DNA of 64,000 bases from Dyadobacter sp. CY347 (GCF_021502655.1 NZ_JAKFFT010000010.1:186001-250000); one strand, 5' to 3'; positions 9,654 through 18,258 are shown, numbered from the stretch's first letter. Notes: generated by a model not told the origin, from the letters alone. Program-made: numbers and translations.

Positions 9654-11582
9654 ATGAAATTAGTTTTTACGACGGCCTTACTCATTTTTATTTATGCACA
9701 TGCAAATGCCCAAACCGGCGATGCGAATTCAATTTTGAAGAAGATCAGCGAGAGTAAGGAGGATACAAACCGGGCGCTGGCTTACATTGAATATGGCAAC
9801 CTGCTCGAAAACCAGAACATTGACAGCGCCGGCAAATATTATCTGAAAGCAGAAGCATTAAGCCAGAAGCTCGAGTATAAAATGGGGAAGTTCAAATTCC
9901 GCTCAAACTATACGTATATACTGAACCTGCAAGGGAAATTTGAACAGGGGCTTAAACTGAATAAAGAGAGCCTGGAAATTGCCACGGACATGAAACACCA
10001 GGTGAACGTTGGTAAGAGCCTGGCCAACATTGCCACCAGCCACGTTTACATGGGCAATTTCACCGAGGCCATCAAATATTACCAACGCTCGGTAGACCAG
10101 TTTGAAAAGCTGGGAATGAAAGAATTTTTGCCAAGGCTTTACATCAGCATCGGTTCCGCATTTGAGCATGCCAATCTTTTTAAAAAATCATTGGTATACA
10201 AACAAAAAGCCTTGCAGCTCGCCCGCCCTATGAAGGATAGCCTGCAACTGGCCGACATTCTTACCAACATTGGCGGCAATTATTTCAATTTGAAACGATA
10301 TAAAGAAGGATTGGCGGTTTATACTGAGGGGCTTGCTGTGGCACAAAAAATCAAATCGGACATTTTTATCGTGCAGGCTTACGGTGGGCTTTGCCGGGTA
10401 AACCGCGGACTGAAAAAGTTGGACGTTGCCCGGGAATATGGAGAAAAAGGATTGACGCTGGCAAGAAAAACGGGCAATGTGTTTCTGGAAATGGAATGTC
10501 TGAGAGCGCTGATGTTCGTCGCGGAAGATTATAACGACACTGCGCTTTCTGCCAAATACACCAGGGAAGCCCTCAAAATTGCGGAAGCGAATCAAATGAC
10601 GGACCATTTGGTGGAATTATATGAGGATTACGCAACAGATCTGGCCCGCGAGAACAACTACAAAGGCGCCTATGATTATCTGATGAAATACAACATGATG
10701 AATGATTCAATCCAGGGGCTCGACATTCAGAAACAATTGCAGGAGCTGGACACCAAATATTTGACGGCCCAAAAAGAAAAGCAGATTGTCACCTTGGAAA
10801 AAGAAAAACAAACACGTAACACATTAATTTATAGTCTTATAGCAGGATTTGTCGTATTCATTATTATAGCGGTTTTGGTTTACAGGAACATTGCAATCCG
10901 AAAAAGGATCGCCGAACAAGAGGTTTTACAATTACAACAGGAAAAACAGCTTGTGGCCACAAACTCAATTTTGAAGGGCCAGGAAGAGGAACGCACCCGA
11001 GTAGCCAGGGACTTGCATGACGGTCTCGGCGGATTATTATCTGGTATCAAATTAACTTTAAATTCCGTGAAAGGAAATGTAATTCTTCCCGAGGAAAGTG
11101 CAATGACCTTTACCCGGGCAATCACACAACTGGATAGCGCAATCAGCGAAATGCGCCGCGTAGCACACAGCATGATGCCCGAAACATTGGTCAGGTTTGG
11201 CCTGATCGAAGCCCTGAGCGATTTCTGCGAAGGGATCAGCGCATCCGGACAATTGAAGGTGACGATGCAGGACTTTGGCTTCGAACAGCGCCTGGACTCG
11301 TCCATTGAAATCGTACTTTACCGCGTCGTCCAGGAGCTTTTAAACAATGTCCTGAAATATGCGGAAGCAACGGAAGCGCAGGTGCAGCTTACCAGGATCG
11401 GAAGCAATGTAAGCCTTACGGTGGAAGATAATGGAAAGGGATTTGATGTCAACAGCCTGGAAACCAGCAAAGGTGCAGGATTCAGAAATGTGCAGGCAAG
11501 GGTGGATTATCTCAACGGTAAGCTCGACATCCAATCCACACCCGAAGAAGGCACGTCGGTGCTGGTAGAAACTGTCGTATAA
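9654..11582 (+). CDS. Sensor histidine kinase with TPR repeats (NarL-type, HisKA_3)
   Basis: 642 residues. A signal peptide (residues 1-19, ending ANAQ) is followed by about six tetratricopeptide repeats (residues 25-370) that would lie outside the cytoplasmic membrane. One membrane segment lies near residues 394-413 (LIYSLIAGFVVFIIIAVLVY) and a short coiled coil follows it. The HisKA_3 dimerisation domain has ARDLHDGLGG with phospho-acceptor H455. The HATPase_c domain has an N-box in EIVLYRVVQELLNNVLKYA, DNGKGFD, and a final GAGFRNVQARVDYLNG. It phosphorylates the response regulator encoded 42 bases downstream. TPR kinases of this form are common in Bacteroidota; the signal is unknown. Confidence 0.92.
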   Translation: MKLVFTTALLIFIYAHANAQTGDANSILKKISESKEDTNRALAYIEYGNLLENQNIDSAGKYYLKAEALSQKLEYKMGKFKFRSNYTYILNLQGKFEQGLKLNKESLEIATDMKHQVNVGKSLANIATSHVYMGNFTEAIKYYQRSVDQFEKLGMKEFLPRLYISIGSAFEHANLFKKSLVYKQKALQLARPMKDSLQLADILTNIGGNYFNLKRYKEGLAVYTEGLAVAQKIKSDIFIVQAYGGLCRVNRGLKKLDVAREYGEKGLTLARKTGNVFLEMECLRALMFVAEDYNDTALSAKYTREALKIAEANQMTDHLVELYEDYATDLARENNYKGAYDYLMKYNMMNDSIQGLDIQKQLQELDTKYLTAQKEKQIVTLEKEKQTRNTLIYSLIAGFVVFIIIAVLVYRNIAIRKRIAEQEVLQLQQEKQLVATNSILKGQEEERTRVARDLHDGLGGLLSGIKLTLNSVKGNVILPEESAMTFTRAITQLDSAISEMRRVAHSMMPETLVRFGLIEALSDFCEGISASGQLKVTMQDFGFEQRLDSSIEIVLYRVVQELLNNVLKYAEATEAQVQLTRIGSNVSLTVEDNGKGFDVNSLETSKGAGFRNVQARVDYLNGKLDIQSTPEEGTSVLVETVV

Positions 11583-11624
11583 AATGCTTTTACTAATAGA
11601 TGTAACCCAACTTTGTGTGAACTT

Positions 11625-12242
11625 ATGAGCACCAGAATCCTGATTGTAGATGACCACCCGATGGTATTGGAAGGACTAAAATCCCTGTTATCCGACAGTG
11701 AGGGCATTTCGGTTGTAGGCACGGCTTCCAACGCTATTGACGCCATTGCATTTCTCAAAACCAACGAAGTCGACATTGCTTTTTTGGATATTAATTTGCC
11801 TGATATCAGTGGCATTGAGCTTTGCAAGAAGGTTAAGGACCAATTTCCGGAAGTAAAAACGCTTGCATTGAGCACATTCAGCGAGCGCGCCTACGTTTCG
11901 CGCATGATCCAGAATGGCGCTTCGGGATATCTTATCAAGAGTTCAAGCAAAGAAGAAATTCTGGAAGCTATTCAGCAAGTCCAGGCGGGTGGGTATTTTA
12001 TGAATGTCAATTTCGACCAGGCCGCAGCAACGCCAACGCCTAAAACCATCCCTTTCCTGACCCGCCGCGAGAAAGAAGTCCTGCTCCTCATCGCCGAAGG
12101 CCTCACCAACCCGCAGATCGCCGACAAACTCTTCATCAGCGTCACCACCGTAAACAGCCACCGCCAAAATCTCTTAATGAAATTCGAAGTATCCAATACA
12201 GCATCGCTCATCAAGCTGGCTGCTGGTTTGGGGTTGATTTAA
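11625..12242 (+). CDS. LuxR/NarL family response regulator
   Basis: 205 residues from the ATG at 11625; a TTG four codons earlier (11613) is possible, but MSTRILIVDDHPM matches the family N-terminus. The receiver domain (residues 1-120) has the acidic pocket DDHP and phospho-acceptor D55 in AFLDINLPDISG; the switch Thr/Ser is in TLALSTFSE and the conserved Lys in GYLIKSS. Residues 140-205 are a LuxR-type helix-turn-helix (LTRREKEVLLLIAEGLTNPQIADKL). It pairs with the upstream TPR kinase. Targets are not visible here. Confidence 0.93.
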   Translation: MSTRILIVDDHPMVLEGLKSLLSDSEGISVVGTASNAIDAIAFLKTNEVDIAFLDINLPDISGIELCKKVKDQFPEVKTLALSTFSERAYVSRMIQNGASGYLIKSSSKEEILEAIQQVQAGGYFMNVNFDQAAATPTPKTIPFLTRREKEVLLLIAEGLTNPQIADKLFISVTTVNSHRQNLLMKFEVSNTASLIKLAAGLGLI

Positions 12243-12278
12243 GTAAAAAGGAAGTGTAATTTATCAATTGTTAGAAGA

Positions 12279-12302
12279 CTCAAAAATTTAATTAAATTTG
12301 AG
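12279..12302 (+). promoter_or_regulatory. Imperfect palindrome with -7 box next to the antitoxin start
   Basis: CTCAAA, then an AT-rich centre, then TTTGAG (12279-12302) form an inverted repeat with a 2-base offset centred on TTAATTAA. It includes TAAATTTG (12293-12300), a match to the Bacteroidota -7 consensus TAnnTTTG, with ATTG at 12267-12270 as a weak -33 element. It ends one base before the antitoxin ATG, so it could be an autoregulatory operator and would imply a leaderless or nearly leaderless transcript. Confidence 0.45.
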
Positions 12303-12303
12303 A

Positions 12304-12516
12304 ATGACAACATTAAGAATCAACATACTAAATCCGAAGGCGACCAAATTGCTCAAAGACCTTGCTGATCTTGACCTGATAGCAATTGAAAAACCAGCCG
12401 CCTCAGGATTTGCATCTATACTCAAACGACTCCGTTCCAAAAACAAATCAGTTCCCAATTTGGATGAAATAGCCAGGGAAGTAGACTTGGTCCGTAGTAA
12501 ACGTTATGAGAAATAA
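12304..12516 (+). CDS. Antitoxin of a PIN-type toxin-antitoxin pair
   Basis: 70 residues from ATG 12304 (a TTG two codons upstream is less likely). The first strand MTTLRINILNPKATKLLKDLADL resembles small Bacteroidota antitoxins of the DUF2683 kind, followed by a helical, Lys/Arg-rich region ending VDLVRSKRYEK. Its 3' end overlaps the toxin start by 11 bases, the usual arrangement for translational coupling of antitoxin and toxin. It probably binds its own promoter and masks the PIN nuclease. Recognition rests mostly on size, order and partner. Confidence 0.75.
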   Translation: MTTLRINILNPKATKLLKDLADLDLIAIEKPAASGFASILKRLRSKNKSVPNLDEIAREVDLVRSKRYEK

Positions 12517-12919
12517 GCCCATCAGAATAATCTTAGACACGAATCTTTGGATCAGTTTTCTTATTTCAAAAGACTATTCAAAGCTTGATAAAATCCTTTT
12601 CTCAGGAAAGTGCCGTTTAGTTTTCAGCGAAGAACTGGTACGCGAATTTTTACTAGTGGCTGGCCGGCCTAAATTCAAAAAATACTTCTCCACTGACGAT
12701 CTGGAAGCCATATTGGAATCCATAGAAGAATATGCGGATTTCGTTCATGTAACTACCGTAGCAACCCATTGCAGAGATGCCAAAGACAACTTCTTACTTT
12801 CGTTGGCAATCGATGGAAAGGCCGACTATTTGCTTACAGGTGATAGTGATCTCCTGGATCTTGAAACCGTTGAAGACACACAAATAGTGACCATTGCCAA
12901 CTTCCTTCAAAAGCTATAA
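12506..12919 (+). CDS. PIN domain ribonuclease toxin
   Basis: 137 residues. It matches the 'putative toxin-antitoxin system toxin component, PIN family': IILDTNLWISFL carries the first acidic residue (D11), E42/E43 sit in SEELVREFL, D91/D94 in CRDAKDN, and D113/D115 in YLLTGDSDLLDL. These acidic residues would coordinate Mg2+ for RNA cleavage. All expected residues are present, so the toxin looks intact. It is preceded by and overlaps its antitoxin. Confidence 0.9.
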   Translation: MRNKPIRIILDTNLWISFLISKDYSKLDKILFSGKCRLVFSEELVREFLLVAGRPKFKKYFSTDDLEAILESIEEYADFVHVTTVATHCRDAKDNFLLSLAIDGKADYLLTGDSDLLDLETVEDTQIVTIANFLQKL

Positions 12920-13002
12920 CTTCCCTTATAAAGAGCGAAGCAACGGATAAACACTCTTGGCAAGGATTTTTTACTCCGAATAGGAATACCTATCCTATCC
13001 AC

Positions 13003-13710
13003 ATGATTAAAACCATTTACTGCTTCTTATTTGCGTTGACTTTTTCTGCGACAAGCGCTTTTGCGCAGCTTACTATTTTTAATGTTTCTTCATCCGAGAT
13101 TACGGAAAAGAACAAGCTTAGTTTTCAGCAGCAATTTGAAATTCAAGACGTTATTAACTCTACTACCACAGCGACTTACGGATTGGGAAAATTTTGGGAA
13201 GTCGGTGTCAATGTTTTCAATGTGAACTACGAACGTGCTTCGCATCATTTTGTCCATAATGATTCAAGTGCAGCTGAGCCCTATGCGCCACTTGTTCTGA
13301 TCAATACACAGAAATTATTCAAGATTAATAAAGCCTTAGGGATTGGTTTGGGCGGTTTGGCCGGGACGAATCTTGCCCATAAGAAGCATCTGGTTTACTT
13401 CACCTATGCAAATTTGGCTGCGTCGCTGGCCAATGATCATTATAAATTAGCTGTCGGAGGTTATTTTGCAAACAACGGTTATTTGGGCGAAGGACCTATT
13501 AATGGCGTTCAGCTCGGACTTGATGCTGGAATCTGGTACGAAAAAATCCATTTATTGGCGGACTGGCTTTCAGGCTCGCATTCCAAAGGCCAGCTTTCAA
13601 CAGGCGTCGGAATCTATTTCCTAAAACATTTACCCGTATCCGCAGGCTGGCAACGCTCCAACGCCGACGGCTCCCAGGGCTGGGTGCTGCAAGTTACCTA
13701 TGTGCCGTAA
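13003..13710 (+). CDS. Predicted outer-membrane beta-barrel protein of unknown function
   Basis: 235 residues. A signal peptide (residues 1-21, ending AFAQ) precedes a sequence of alternating polar and hydrophobic residues with many Gly and aromatic positions (for example GIGLGGLAGTNLAHK, LAVGGYFANNGYLGEG, STGVGIYFLKHLPVSAGW) ending in an aromatic-hydrophobic strand VLQVTYVP, as in small outer-membrane barrels. No family name is recognised. It is followed 2 bases later by the convergent YoeB-type toxin gene. Confidence 0.7.
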   Translation: MIKTIYCFLFALTFSATSAFAQLTIFNVSSSEITEKNKLSFQQQFEIQDVINSTTTATYGLGKFWEVGVNVFNVNYERASHHFVHNDSSAAEPYAPLVLINTQKLFKINKALGIGLGGLAGTNLAHKKHLVYFTYANLAASLANDHYKLAVGGYFANNGYLGEGPINGVQLGLDAGIWYEKIHLLADWLSGSHSKGQLSTGVGIYFLKHLPVSAGWQRSNADGSQGWVLQVTYVP

Positions 13711-13712
13711 TA

Positions 13713-13976
13713 TTATTTGGTGTAGTGAAAGCGGCATTGGATGATGATAACCTTGTCGCGTTGTATTTCGTAAACGAGCCTATGTTCGTCTGTTATCCTT
13801 CTCGACCAATACCCTGAAAGTTCGTGTTTTAGAGGTTCCGGTTTCCCGATTCCATTGAAGGGAGTTTCCAGGATAGAGGTTACAAGATTTTTGATTTTTT
13901 TCAAAATCGCCACATTCCCCGACATTCTCCAATATTCTAATTGTGATTCCGCTTTCTGTGTAAACTCTATTTCCAT
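13713..13976 (-). CDS. YoeB/Txe family mRNA interferase toxin
   Basis: 87 residues, the normal YoeB length. The catalytic set aligns with Escherichia coli YoeB: E47 in GKPEPLKHELSG, R66 in RRITDEHRLVYEI, and H84/Y85 in CRFHY. YoeB acts on ribosome-bound mRNA at the A site. The start overlaps the 3' end of the antitoxin gene by 10 bases, the standard coupled arrangement. All catalytic residues are present. Confidence 0.92.
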   Translation of the reverse strand: MEIEFTQKAESQLEYWRMSGNVAILKKIKNLVTSILETPFNGIGKPEPLKHELSGYWSRRITDEHRLVYEIQRDKVIIIQCRFHYTK

Positions 13977-14182
13977 ATATCATCAAGGCCAATTTTACGG
14001 GTTTTTCCGTCCTTGGCTTCTTGAATAGAGTCTAAGAGTTCAGTCTTATTGGTTGAGTTGCTTAACAGATAATCGGTTGTGTCCTGGTCCTGGCAGGTTT
14101 TGTAGCTTATGCCGACAGTTTCAAGAAAAGCTTTGAGTGTGCTGATCTGTTCATTGTCTCCCTGAATAATTAAGGTTTCCAT
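13967..14182 (-). CDS. Antitoxin partner of the YoeB-type toxin
   Basis: 71 residues from the ATG at 14182; an ORF extension to 14230 would add 16 residues that overlap the palindrome and lack family character. The N-terminus METLIIQGDNEQISTLKAFLETVG resembles small Bacteroidota antitoxins encoded before YoeB or RelE toxins, not classical YefM. The C-terminus (DSIQEAKDGKTRKIGLDDIWK) is a likely toxin-binding tail. It probably represses its own promoter through the inverted repeat just upstream. Confidence 0.78.
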   Translation of the reverse strand: METLIIQGDNEQISTLKAFLETVGISYKTCQDQDTTDYLLSNSTNKTELLDSIQEAKDGKTRKIGLDDIWK

Positions 14183-14192
14183 AATGCTAATT

Positions 14193-14213
14193 TTGGTATG
14201 ATAAAGATACCAA
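14193..14213 (-). promoter_or_regulatory. Candidate operator of the YoeB-type operon
   Basis: Perfect 7-bp inverted repeat TTGGTAT / ATACCAA with a 7-base spacer, 10 bases upstream of the antitoxin start on the minus strand. Position and symmetry suit autoregulation by the toxin-antitoxin complex. A TATCTTTA sequence on the minus strand lies across it and could be a weak -7 box. Confidence 0.45.
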
Positions 14214-14233
14214 TTTATTTCAAAATGCAACTT

Positions 14234-15688
14234 CTACTCGTTCGTCACCAAACTCCCGAACGGGAACAGCGCTGAGGAGATGTGTGCTTTGTTCATGATC
14301 TGGCCTAGTTCTTTGGCTTTTTCGGGGAATTGGGGGGTGAGATTTGTAGTTTCGCCGGGATCTTTGGAGAGGTCGTAAAGTTCGACCAATGCATCCGGGT
14401 TCCCGGCAGCTTTTAACCTGATGGCTTTCCAGTTTCCCTGCCTAACCGCCTGCCTTCCACCTTGTTCATGGAATTCCCAATACAAATAATCGTGCTTCTT
14501 TTGGGTCGGTTTGCCCTTTAATGCGTCAGTGAAAGATATTCCGTCGATGTTATGAGGGGCTTGGGCATTGGCGAGTTCAGTAAAAGTTGGGAGAATGTCC
14601 CAGAATGCGCCAATGTAGTCACTTTTGGAGCCTGGCTTGATCGTGCCCGGCCAGCGTGCCGCGAATGGCTCCCTAACCCCACCCTCATACAAATCGCGCT
14701 TTACGCCACGAAATGCGCCGCTGCTTCTGAAAAATTTTGGATCTGCGCCGCCTTCCACATGCGGGCCGTTGTCGCTGGTGAAGATGACGAGCGTATTTTT
14801 GTCCAGTCCTTTTTCTTTTAATTTATCCAAAACCTGCCCAACGTACATATCCAGACGTGTAACCATGGCAGCGAATGTAGCGCGGGGAAATTCCTGAGAA
14901 GTATAGCCGCCACTTTTTGCATTGGAACCATAATCTGCTCCGCGGTGAAATTTCTCTTCAAACTTACCTTTGTAAGATTGAAAAATGCTGTCATCGGGTA
15001 CAATCAGCTCTGCATGAGGCAGAATGTATGGCAAAAACAGGAAAAACGGCTGCTTTCCATCCCGGCTGTCCATAAAGCTTAATGCCTTCTTTTGAATAAG
15101 GTCAGGCGCGTATTCTTTATTATAAAGCAGGTTTTTATTTGCTTCAAGCACAATTTGTTTATCATTATCCCAAAGATGGTTCGGGTAATAACGGTGCGCC
15201 AGACTTTGACAATTGTAACCATAAAATTGACTGAAACCCTGTTTGTTAGGATCTCCTTCTGAGCCAACCGGGCCAAGTCCCCATTTACCAAAAGCACCGG
15301 TGACGTAACCGGCTTTTTGCAAAATTTCAGCAACAGTCAATACAGAATCTGCGATAGGCTGCTGTCCTTCCGGTAAAACCGATTTGTTTCCCCTTATATA
15401 TGTATGTCCGGTGTGCTGGCCGGTCAGTAACGAAGACCTGGAAGGTGCGCAAACGGATGTTCCTGCATAAAATTGATTAAAAATCATCCCTTCTCGGGCC
15501 AGCCGGTCAATGTTAGGTGTCCTGATGAGCTTTTGTCCGTTGAATCCGACATCGCCGTAACCGAGGTCATCGGCAAGGATGAAAATGATGTTTGGACGAA
15601 CTGTTTTTGTAGCTGGCGTCTGGGCGTGTAAATGTGCTCCCGTGAGGTGAATGAGCAAGCAGCAAAACAGTGCAATAACTTTTTTCAT
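14234..15688 (-). CDS. Type I sulfatase (arylsulfatase family)
   Basis: 484 residues with a signal peptide (residues 1-22, ending HLHAQ). The N-terminal RPNIIFILADDLGYGD carries metal-binding D40/D41. The signature C80-A-P-S-R in VCAPSRSSLLTG is the Cys-type site converted to formylglycine by an anaerobic-type or FGE maturase; Arg84 is retained. Further metal and substrate residues appear in HTYIRG, FTSDNGPH and the GGVREPF region. The protein is probably periplasmic or surface-exposed and removes sulfate esters from a carbohydrate. It lies divergently beside the amino-sugar locus, so sulfated amino-sugar glycans are a reasonable but unproven substrate. Confidence 0.92.
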   Translation of the reverse strand: MKKVIALFCCLLIHLTGAHLHAQTPATKTVRPNIIFILADDLGYGDVGFNGQKLIRTPNIDRLAREGMIFNQFYAGTSVCAPSRSSLLTGQHTGHTYIRGNKSVLPEGQQPIADSVLTVAEILQKAGYVTGAFGKWGLGPVGSEGDPNKQGFSQFYGYNCQSLAHRYYPNHLWDNDKQIVLEANKNLLYNKEYAPDLIQKKALSFMDSRDGKQPFFLFLPYILPHAELIVPDDSIFQSYKGKFEEKFHRGADYGSNAKSGGYTSQEFPRATFAAMVTRLDMYVGQVLDKLKEKGLDKNTLVIFTSDNGPHVEGGADPKFFRSSGAFRGVKRDLYEGGVREPFAARWPGTIKPGSKSDYIGAFWDILPTFTELANAQAPHNIDGISFTDALKGKPTQKKHDYLYWEFHEQGGRQAVRQGNWKAIRLKAAGNPDALVELYDLSKDPGETTNLTPQFPEKAKELGQIMNKAHISSALFPFGSLVTNE

Positions 15689-15764
15689 TATTTACTCCTA
15701 TATTTGATATACTCCAAAAGACATTAAAACCGCTGGAATACTTGAAAATCGGCGGCTATCTTTG

Positions 15765-15861
15765 CCCTGATACCCTACGACAGCCCAGACGACTGGCATG
15801 AATTGACAACCACCGAAAATTCCGGCAAGTCGGACCTGAGCTGTCTAATAGGGTATCAGGG
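15765..15861. repeat. 97-base imperfect hairpin element with 13-bp terminal inverted repeats
   Basis: The gap 15689-16033 holds no gene. Within it CCCTGATACCCTA (15765-15777) and TAGGGTATCAGGG (15849-15861) are perfect inverted repeats. The inner halves also pair: GACAGCcCAG with CTGAGCTGTC and GACTgGC with GCaAGTC, leaving a loop of about 13 bases. The whole thus folds into one long stem with a few mismatches. It lacks a T tract and any coding frame. It could be a MITE or a palindromic repeat mobilised in trans; no clear target-site duplication is seen. Remaining bases of the gap are AT-rich with nothing recognisable. Confidence 0.7.
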
Positions 15862-16033
15862 TTCAATAACATCTATCCTGAATGCGATCTAAAAGCATAA
15901 TCTACTTACTTGATAGACAAAATAAAGATATTAAAATCAAACAAACAATAGGCGCTGGCAATAAAGCTTATCCGACAGGTAGATTTTTTGAAATACAACT
16001 TCTTTGGACATCTATTATTACTAATTTTCCGGG

Positions 16034-17092
16034 ATGGAGAAAGACAATACTTATTTTGGCGTAAAAGAAATTGCGCGGAGGGCGAATGTTTCGATTGCAA
16101 CGGTAGACAGGGTGATCCACAACCGCACCGGCGTTTCTGAAAAAACCAAAAAGAAGATCAACGAGATCATTAAAGAACTTGATTATCAGCCAAATATATT
16201 AGCAAGTCGGTTGGCTTCACGGAAGATTATTTCCCTGACTGTGTTGATTCCAAAGGTTTCTGAGGAAACTGATTTTTGGGAAGCGCCGCTCAAAGGAATC
16301 GTCCGCGCTCAAAATGAGATCAAGAAATATGGTGTTCAGGTAAGCACATTTCTTTTTGATTTAAATGATCATAATTCTTTTACGGAACAAACGAAATTAA
16401 TCCTGGCCGGCACTTTTGATGGCGTGTTGGTTGCGCCTTCGTTTGTTGAGGAAGCACGTGCGTTCGCCGCAGACTGTAATAAGTTAAAAATCCCATTCAC
16501 ATTCATTGATTCCGACATTCCGGATCAGGCAAATCTGGCCTATATAGGCCCACATTTGTTTCAAAGCGGCTATGTAGGCGCCAAATTGCTGACTTACCGC
16601 TTAAAAGAAAAGCATAAAGTGCTGGTTGTCAACATTTCAAAAGACACAGACACTTATAATTATCTGCAAATCGAAGAAGGTTTCAGGACTTATTTCAAAG
16701 ATCATAACCTGCCGGGCGAAATCATTAAGGCCGACATTAAGGACACGGATAATTTATCGGTGACGCGTGACCTTAAACGCATCTTGCATTCGCATGAGAA
16801 TATCGAGGCTATTTTTGTAACCAATTCGCGCGTTTCGGCGGTCGCATCTTTTCTTGAAAAAGAGAACCGAAACGACATTTCCCTGATCGGCTACGACTTT
16901 CTGAAAGAAAACATCCGGTATTTGAATGAAGGGCTAATTGATTTTCTGATTTGCCACAAACCCGAAGAGCAGGGTTACCGTGGATTAATGGCTTTATACC
17001 AGACATTGGTGCTAGGCACGCCGGTTGAAAAGGTCCATTTTATGCCCATTGACATTATTACAAAAGAGAACCAGGCATTTTACCAGAATTGA
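16034..17092 (+). CDS. LacI family transcriptional regulator
   Basis: 352 residues. Residues 8-60 are a LacI-type helix-turn-helix: FGVKEIARRANVSIATVDR then a hinge-like helix ILASRLASRK. Residues 65-340 form a periplasmic-binding-like sensor domain (strands ISLTVLIPK, FDGVLVAPSF, IPFTFIDSD, IEAIFVTN, DISLIGYDF). VDR replaces the more usual VSR in the recognition helix, a variation seen in some Bacteroidota members. A CG-centred palindrome lies between this gene and the oxidoreductase operon, so it is likely to control the downstream genes in response to a sugar. Confidence 0.9.
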   Translation: MEKDNTYFGVKEIARRANVSIATVDRVIHNRTGVSEKTKKKINEIIKELDYQPNILASRLASRKIISLTVLIPKVSEETDFWEAPLKGIVRAQNEIKKYGVQVSTFLFDLNDHNSFTEQTKLILAGTFDGVLVAPSFVEEARAFAADCNKLKIPFTFIDSDIPDQANLAYIGPHLFQSGYVGAKLLTYRLKEKHKVLVVNISKDTDTYNYLQIEEGFRTYFKDHNLPGEIIKADIKDTDNLSVTRDLKRILHSHENIEAIFVTNSRVSAVASFLEKENRNDISLIGYDFLKENIRYLNEGLIDFLICHKPEEQGYRGLMALYQTLVLGTPVEKVHFMPIDIITKENQAFYQN

Positions 17093-17202
17093 TGCATTTT
17101 GAGTCAACACCCATATAATGACCTTTGTTTTTGATTTATTTCAAAATAATTTATAATCAAATTAGACAGTAGGCTATAAACAAATTAATGTTCCTATATT
17201 TA

Positions 17203-17216
17203 CGGGTACGTACCCG
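17203..17216 (+). promoter_or_regulatory. Candidate operator for the LacI-family regulator
   Basis: CGGGTACGTACCCG is a perfect 14-bp palindrome with a central CG, the hallmark of LacI-family operators. It begins one base after TATATTTA (17195-17202), a 7/8 match to the Bacteroidota -7 box, so a bound repressor would cover the transcription start. It lies 37 bases before the first oxidoreductase ATG and directly downstream of the regulator gene. Confidence 0.55.
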
Positions 17217-17253
17217 GGTTTTCGAACGCTCCTGAACACTTTCCTATTGACCT

Positions 17254-18258
17254 ATGCATTTGAATAGAAGAAACTTCATCCTGAAAACTGTTGCAACTGG
17301 CGCGGGCTTGGGATTATTAAAATATTTGCCTGCTGATGCCAAGCCTGCCGACGGAAAAAGAGTGGGCATTATTGGCCTGGACACTTCTCACAGCATTGCA
17401 TTTACAAAAGCGCTAAATGCTGCCCAACCGGATCCTGTTTATGACGGATACAAGGTCACAGCAGCCTATCCGCAGGGAAGCAAGGACATTGAATCCAGCA
17501 CAAAACGCATTCCCGGTTACATTGAAGAAGTGAAAAAATTGGGCGTAAAAATCACGGGTTCGATCCAGGAACTGCTGGCCGAAACGGACGTGATCCTTTT
17601 GGAAACCAATGACGGCAGGCTGCATCTGGAGCAGGCACTGGAAGTGTTCAAAGCGGGCAAAAGAATGTTTATCGACAAACCCGTAGCAGGCTCGTTATCA
17701 GACACAATCGCGATTTACAATGCTGCCGAAAAATACAAAATCCCCGTTTTCTCGGCTTCATCACTACGTTATATCAAAGGAGTTGAAAATATAGATAAAA
17801 CCAAAGTTTTAGGCGCAGACACATATAGCCCGGCGGTGTTGGAAAAAACCCATCCTGACTTTTTCTGGTATGGCGTTCACGGCGTGGAGACGCTTTACAC
17901 CGTCATGGGAACAGGCTGCAAAAGTGTCACGCGGGTAAGCACGCCTGATACAGACATTGTCGTCGGAATTTGGGGCGATGGCCGGACGGGAACATTCCGT
18001 GGAACGCGAACCGGCAAACACGATTACGGCGGGACGGTTTTTACCGAGGAAGGCAACAAAGTTTTGGGCCCTTATGCTGGTTATGAGCCGCTTTTGATGG
18101 ATATTATTAAATATTTCAAAACCGGCGAAATGCCTGTGACGCCTCAGGAAACAATAGAAATATTTACATTCATGGAGGCCGCCGACGAAAGCAAACGGCA
18201 AGGCGGAAAAAGCGTAATGCTGGAAAGTGTGCTTAATAAAGCCAAAAAAGGCCGATGA
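17254..18258 (+). CDS. Gfo/Idh/MocA family oxidoreductase, exported
   Basis: 334 residues. The N-terminus MHLNRRNFILKTVATGAG carries a twin-arginine-like motif (RRNFIL), suggesting folded export by Tat. The Rossmann domain starts at KRVGIIGLDTSHSIAFTKAL (atypical, GLDTSH instead of GxGxxG), with conserved FIDKPVAGSL (the EKP-type motif as DKP). The C-terminal part resembles the dehydrogenase substrate domain (FFWYGVHGVETLYTVMGTG). Family members oxidise, epimerise or hydrolyse sugars using NAD(P). It overlaps the next gene by 4 bases (ATGA), so both are translated together. Confidence 0.85.
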   Translation: MHLNRRNFILKTVATGAGLGLLKYLPADAKPADGKRVGIIGLDTSHSIAFTKALNAAQPDPVYDGYKVTAAYPQGSKDIESSTKRIPGYIEEVKKLGVKITGSIQELLAETDVILLETNDGRLHLEQALEVFKAGKRMFIDKPVAGSLSDTIAIYNAAEKYKIPVFSASSLRYIKGVENIDKTKVLGADTYSPAVLEKTHPDFFWYGVHGVETLYTVMGTGCKSVTRVSTPDTDIVVGIWGDGRTGTFRGTRTGKHDYGGTVFTEEGNKVLGPYAGYEPLLMDIIKYFKTGEMPVTPQETIEIFTFMEAADESKRQGGKSVMLESVLNKAKKGR

